64,000 nt of DNA from Polyangiaceae bacterium. Lineage in GTDB: Bacteria; Myxococcota_A; Polyangia; Polyangiales; Polyangiaceae. Positions 63,941 through 64,000 of the stretch are shown here, piece after piece; position 1 is the first letter of the stretch; each line of letters starts with the position of its first letter. The position numbers and the translations under genes are program-made. The notes below the pieces were generated by a model that had not been told where the DNA came from, made no database searches, and was given only the letters and a program-made list of their open reading frames with translations. The stretch spans positions 20,174 through 84,173 of the forward strand of contig JAWKRG010000018.1 of the NCBI GenBank assembly GCA_041389725.1, in the 5' to 3' direction.

Positions 63941-64000
63941 TCAGCAGCGGACGCGGGGGCAGCCGCCATTGCCGCAGCTGCCATCACTGCAGCAGTCACA
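63941..64000 (-). CDS. C-terminal end of a Cys-rich protein, cut by the window edge
   Basis: The last 19 codons before a TGA (63,941-63,943) read CDCCSDGSCGNGGCPRVRC, with six Cys. This fits the Cys-rich secreted proteins seen elsewhere in the window. With only 19 codons visible it could still be chance. Confidence 0.4.
   Translation of the reverse strand, partial: CDCCSDGSCGNGGCPRVRC

Noticed and set aside
63190..63999. Long minus-strand frame across the IS110 transposase
   Set aside because: It is antisense to the transposase and has no recognisable protein features.

Overview
The window is high-GC bacterial DNA. It carries many Gly/Ser/Ala-rich lipoproteins with Cys-rich tails, an RCC1-repeat protein, a Ser/Thr kinase with a C-terminal sensor domain, FHA and HEAT/VWA proteins, and an ECF sigma operon. 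This mix is typical of Myxococcota (Polyangia-like), but it is an inference from gene content only.

Region 1 (1-12.6 kb) looks like a mobile defence island. On the minus strand an operon reads hsdM1-hsdM2-[IS3-family insertion]-hsdS-hsdR-hamA-like nuclease, joined by ATGA/TGATG overlaps, and it runs off the left edge. On the plus strand a MerR-type regulator precedes a large serine recombinase, with a shared 9-bp operator word in front of both. The recombinase stops 22 bp from the 3' end of the tmRNA gene (ssrA, minus strand, 12,613-12,962), a classic integration target. Almost every gene in this segment is broken by single-base frameshifts while its motifs stay intact.

Region 2 (13.1-61.9 kb) is an ordinary chromosomal backbone of intact, tightly packed genes. 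It contains secreted or lipid-anchored proteins (M61-like and M28 peptidases, SGNH hydrolases, RCC1, somatomedin-B-like), a TauD-type dioxygenase, an FHA-TerB-lipoprotein operon, a TIGR01777 epimerase, a K+ channel, a VWA-HEAT pair and an NDH-2. It also contains a nitrilase-family amidohydrolase, ketopantoate reductase, nitronate monooxygenase, purEK, a Tat-exported/GMC dehydrogenase pair, a protein kinase, an orphan HxsB-like radical SAM enzyme, and an outer-membrane/ECF sigma/tail-protein operon. PgpA, an RND efflux pair and a CDP-alcohol phosphotransferase complete the set.

Region 3 (61.9-64 kb) is GC-rich, repeat-like non-coding DNA, then an IS110-family transposase whose ribosome binding site is held in a hairpin, then one copy of a dispersed ~55-bp repeat and the 3' end of a Cys-rich gene at the right edge.

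The most interesting content is the ssrA-adjacent island that couples a two-HsdM type I restriction system to a HamA (Hachiman)-like nuclease, with a likely self-regulating recombinase switch.
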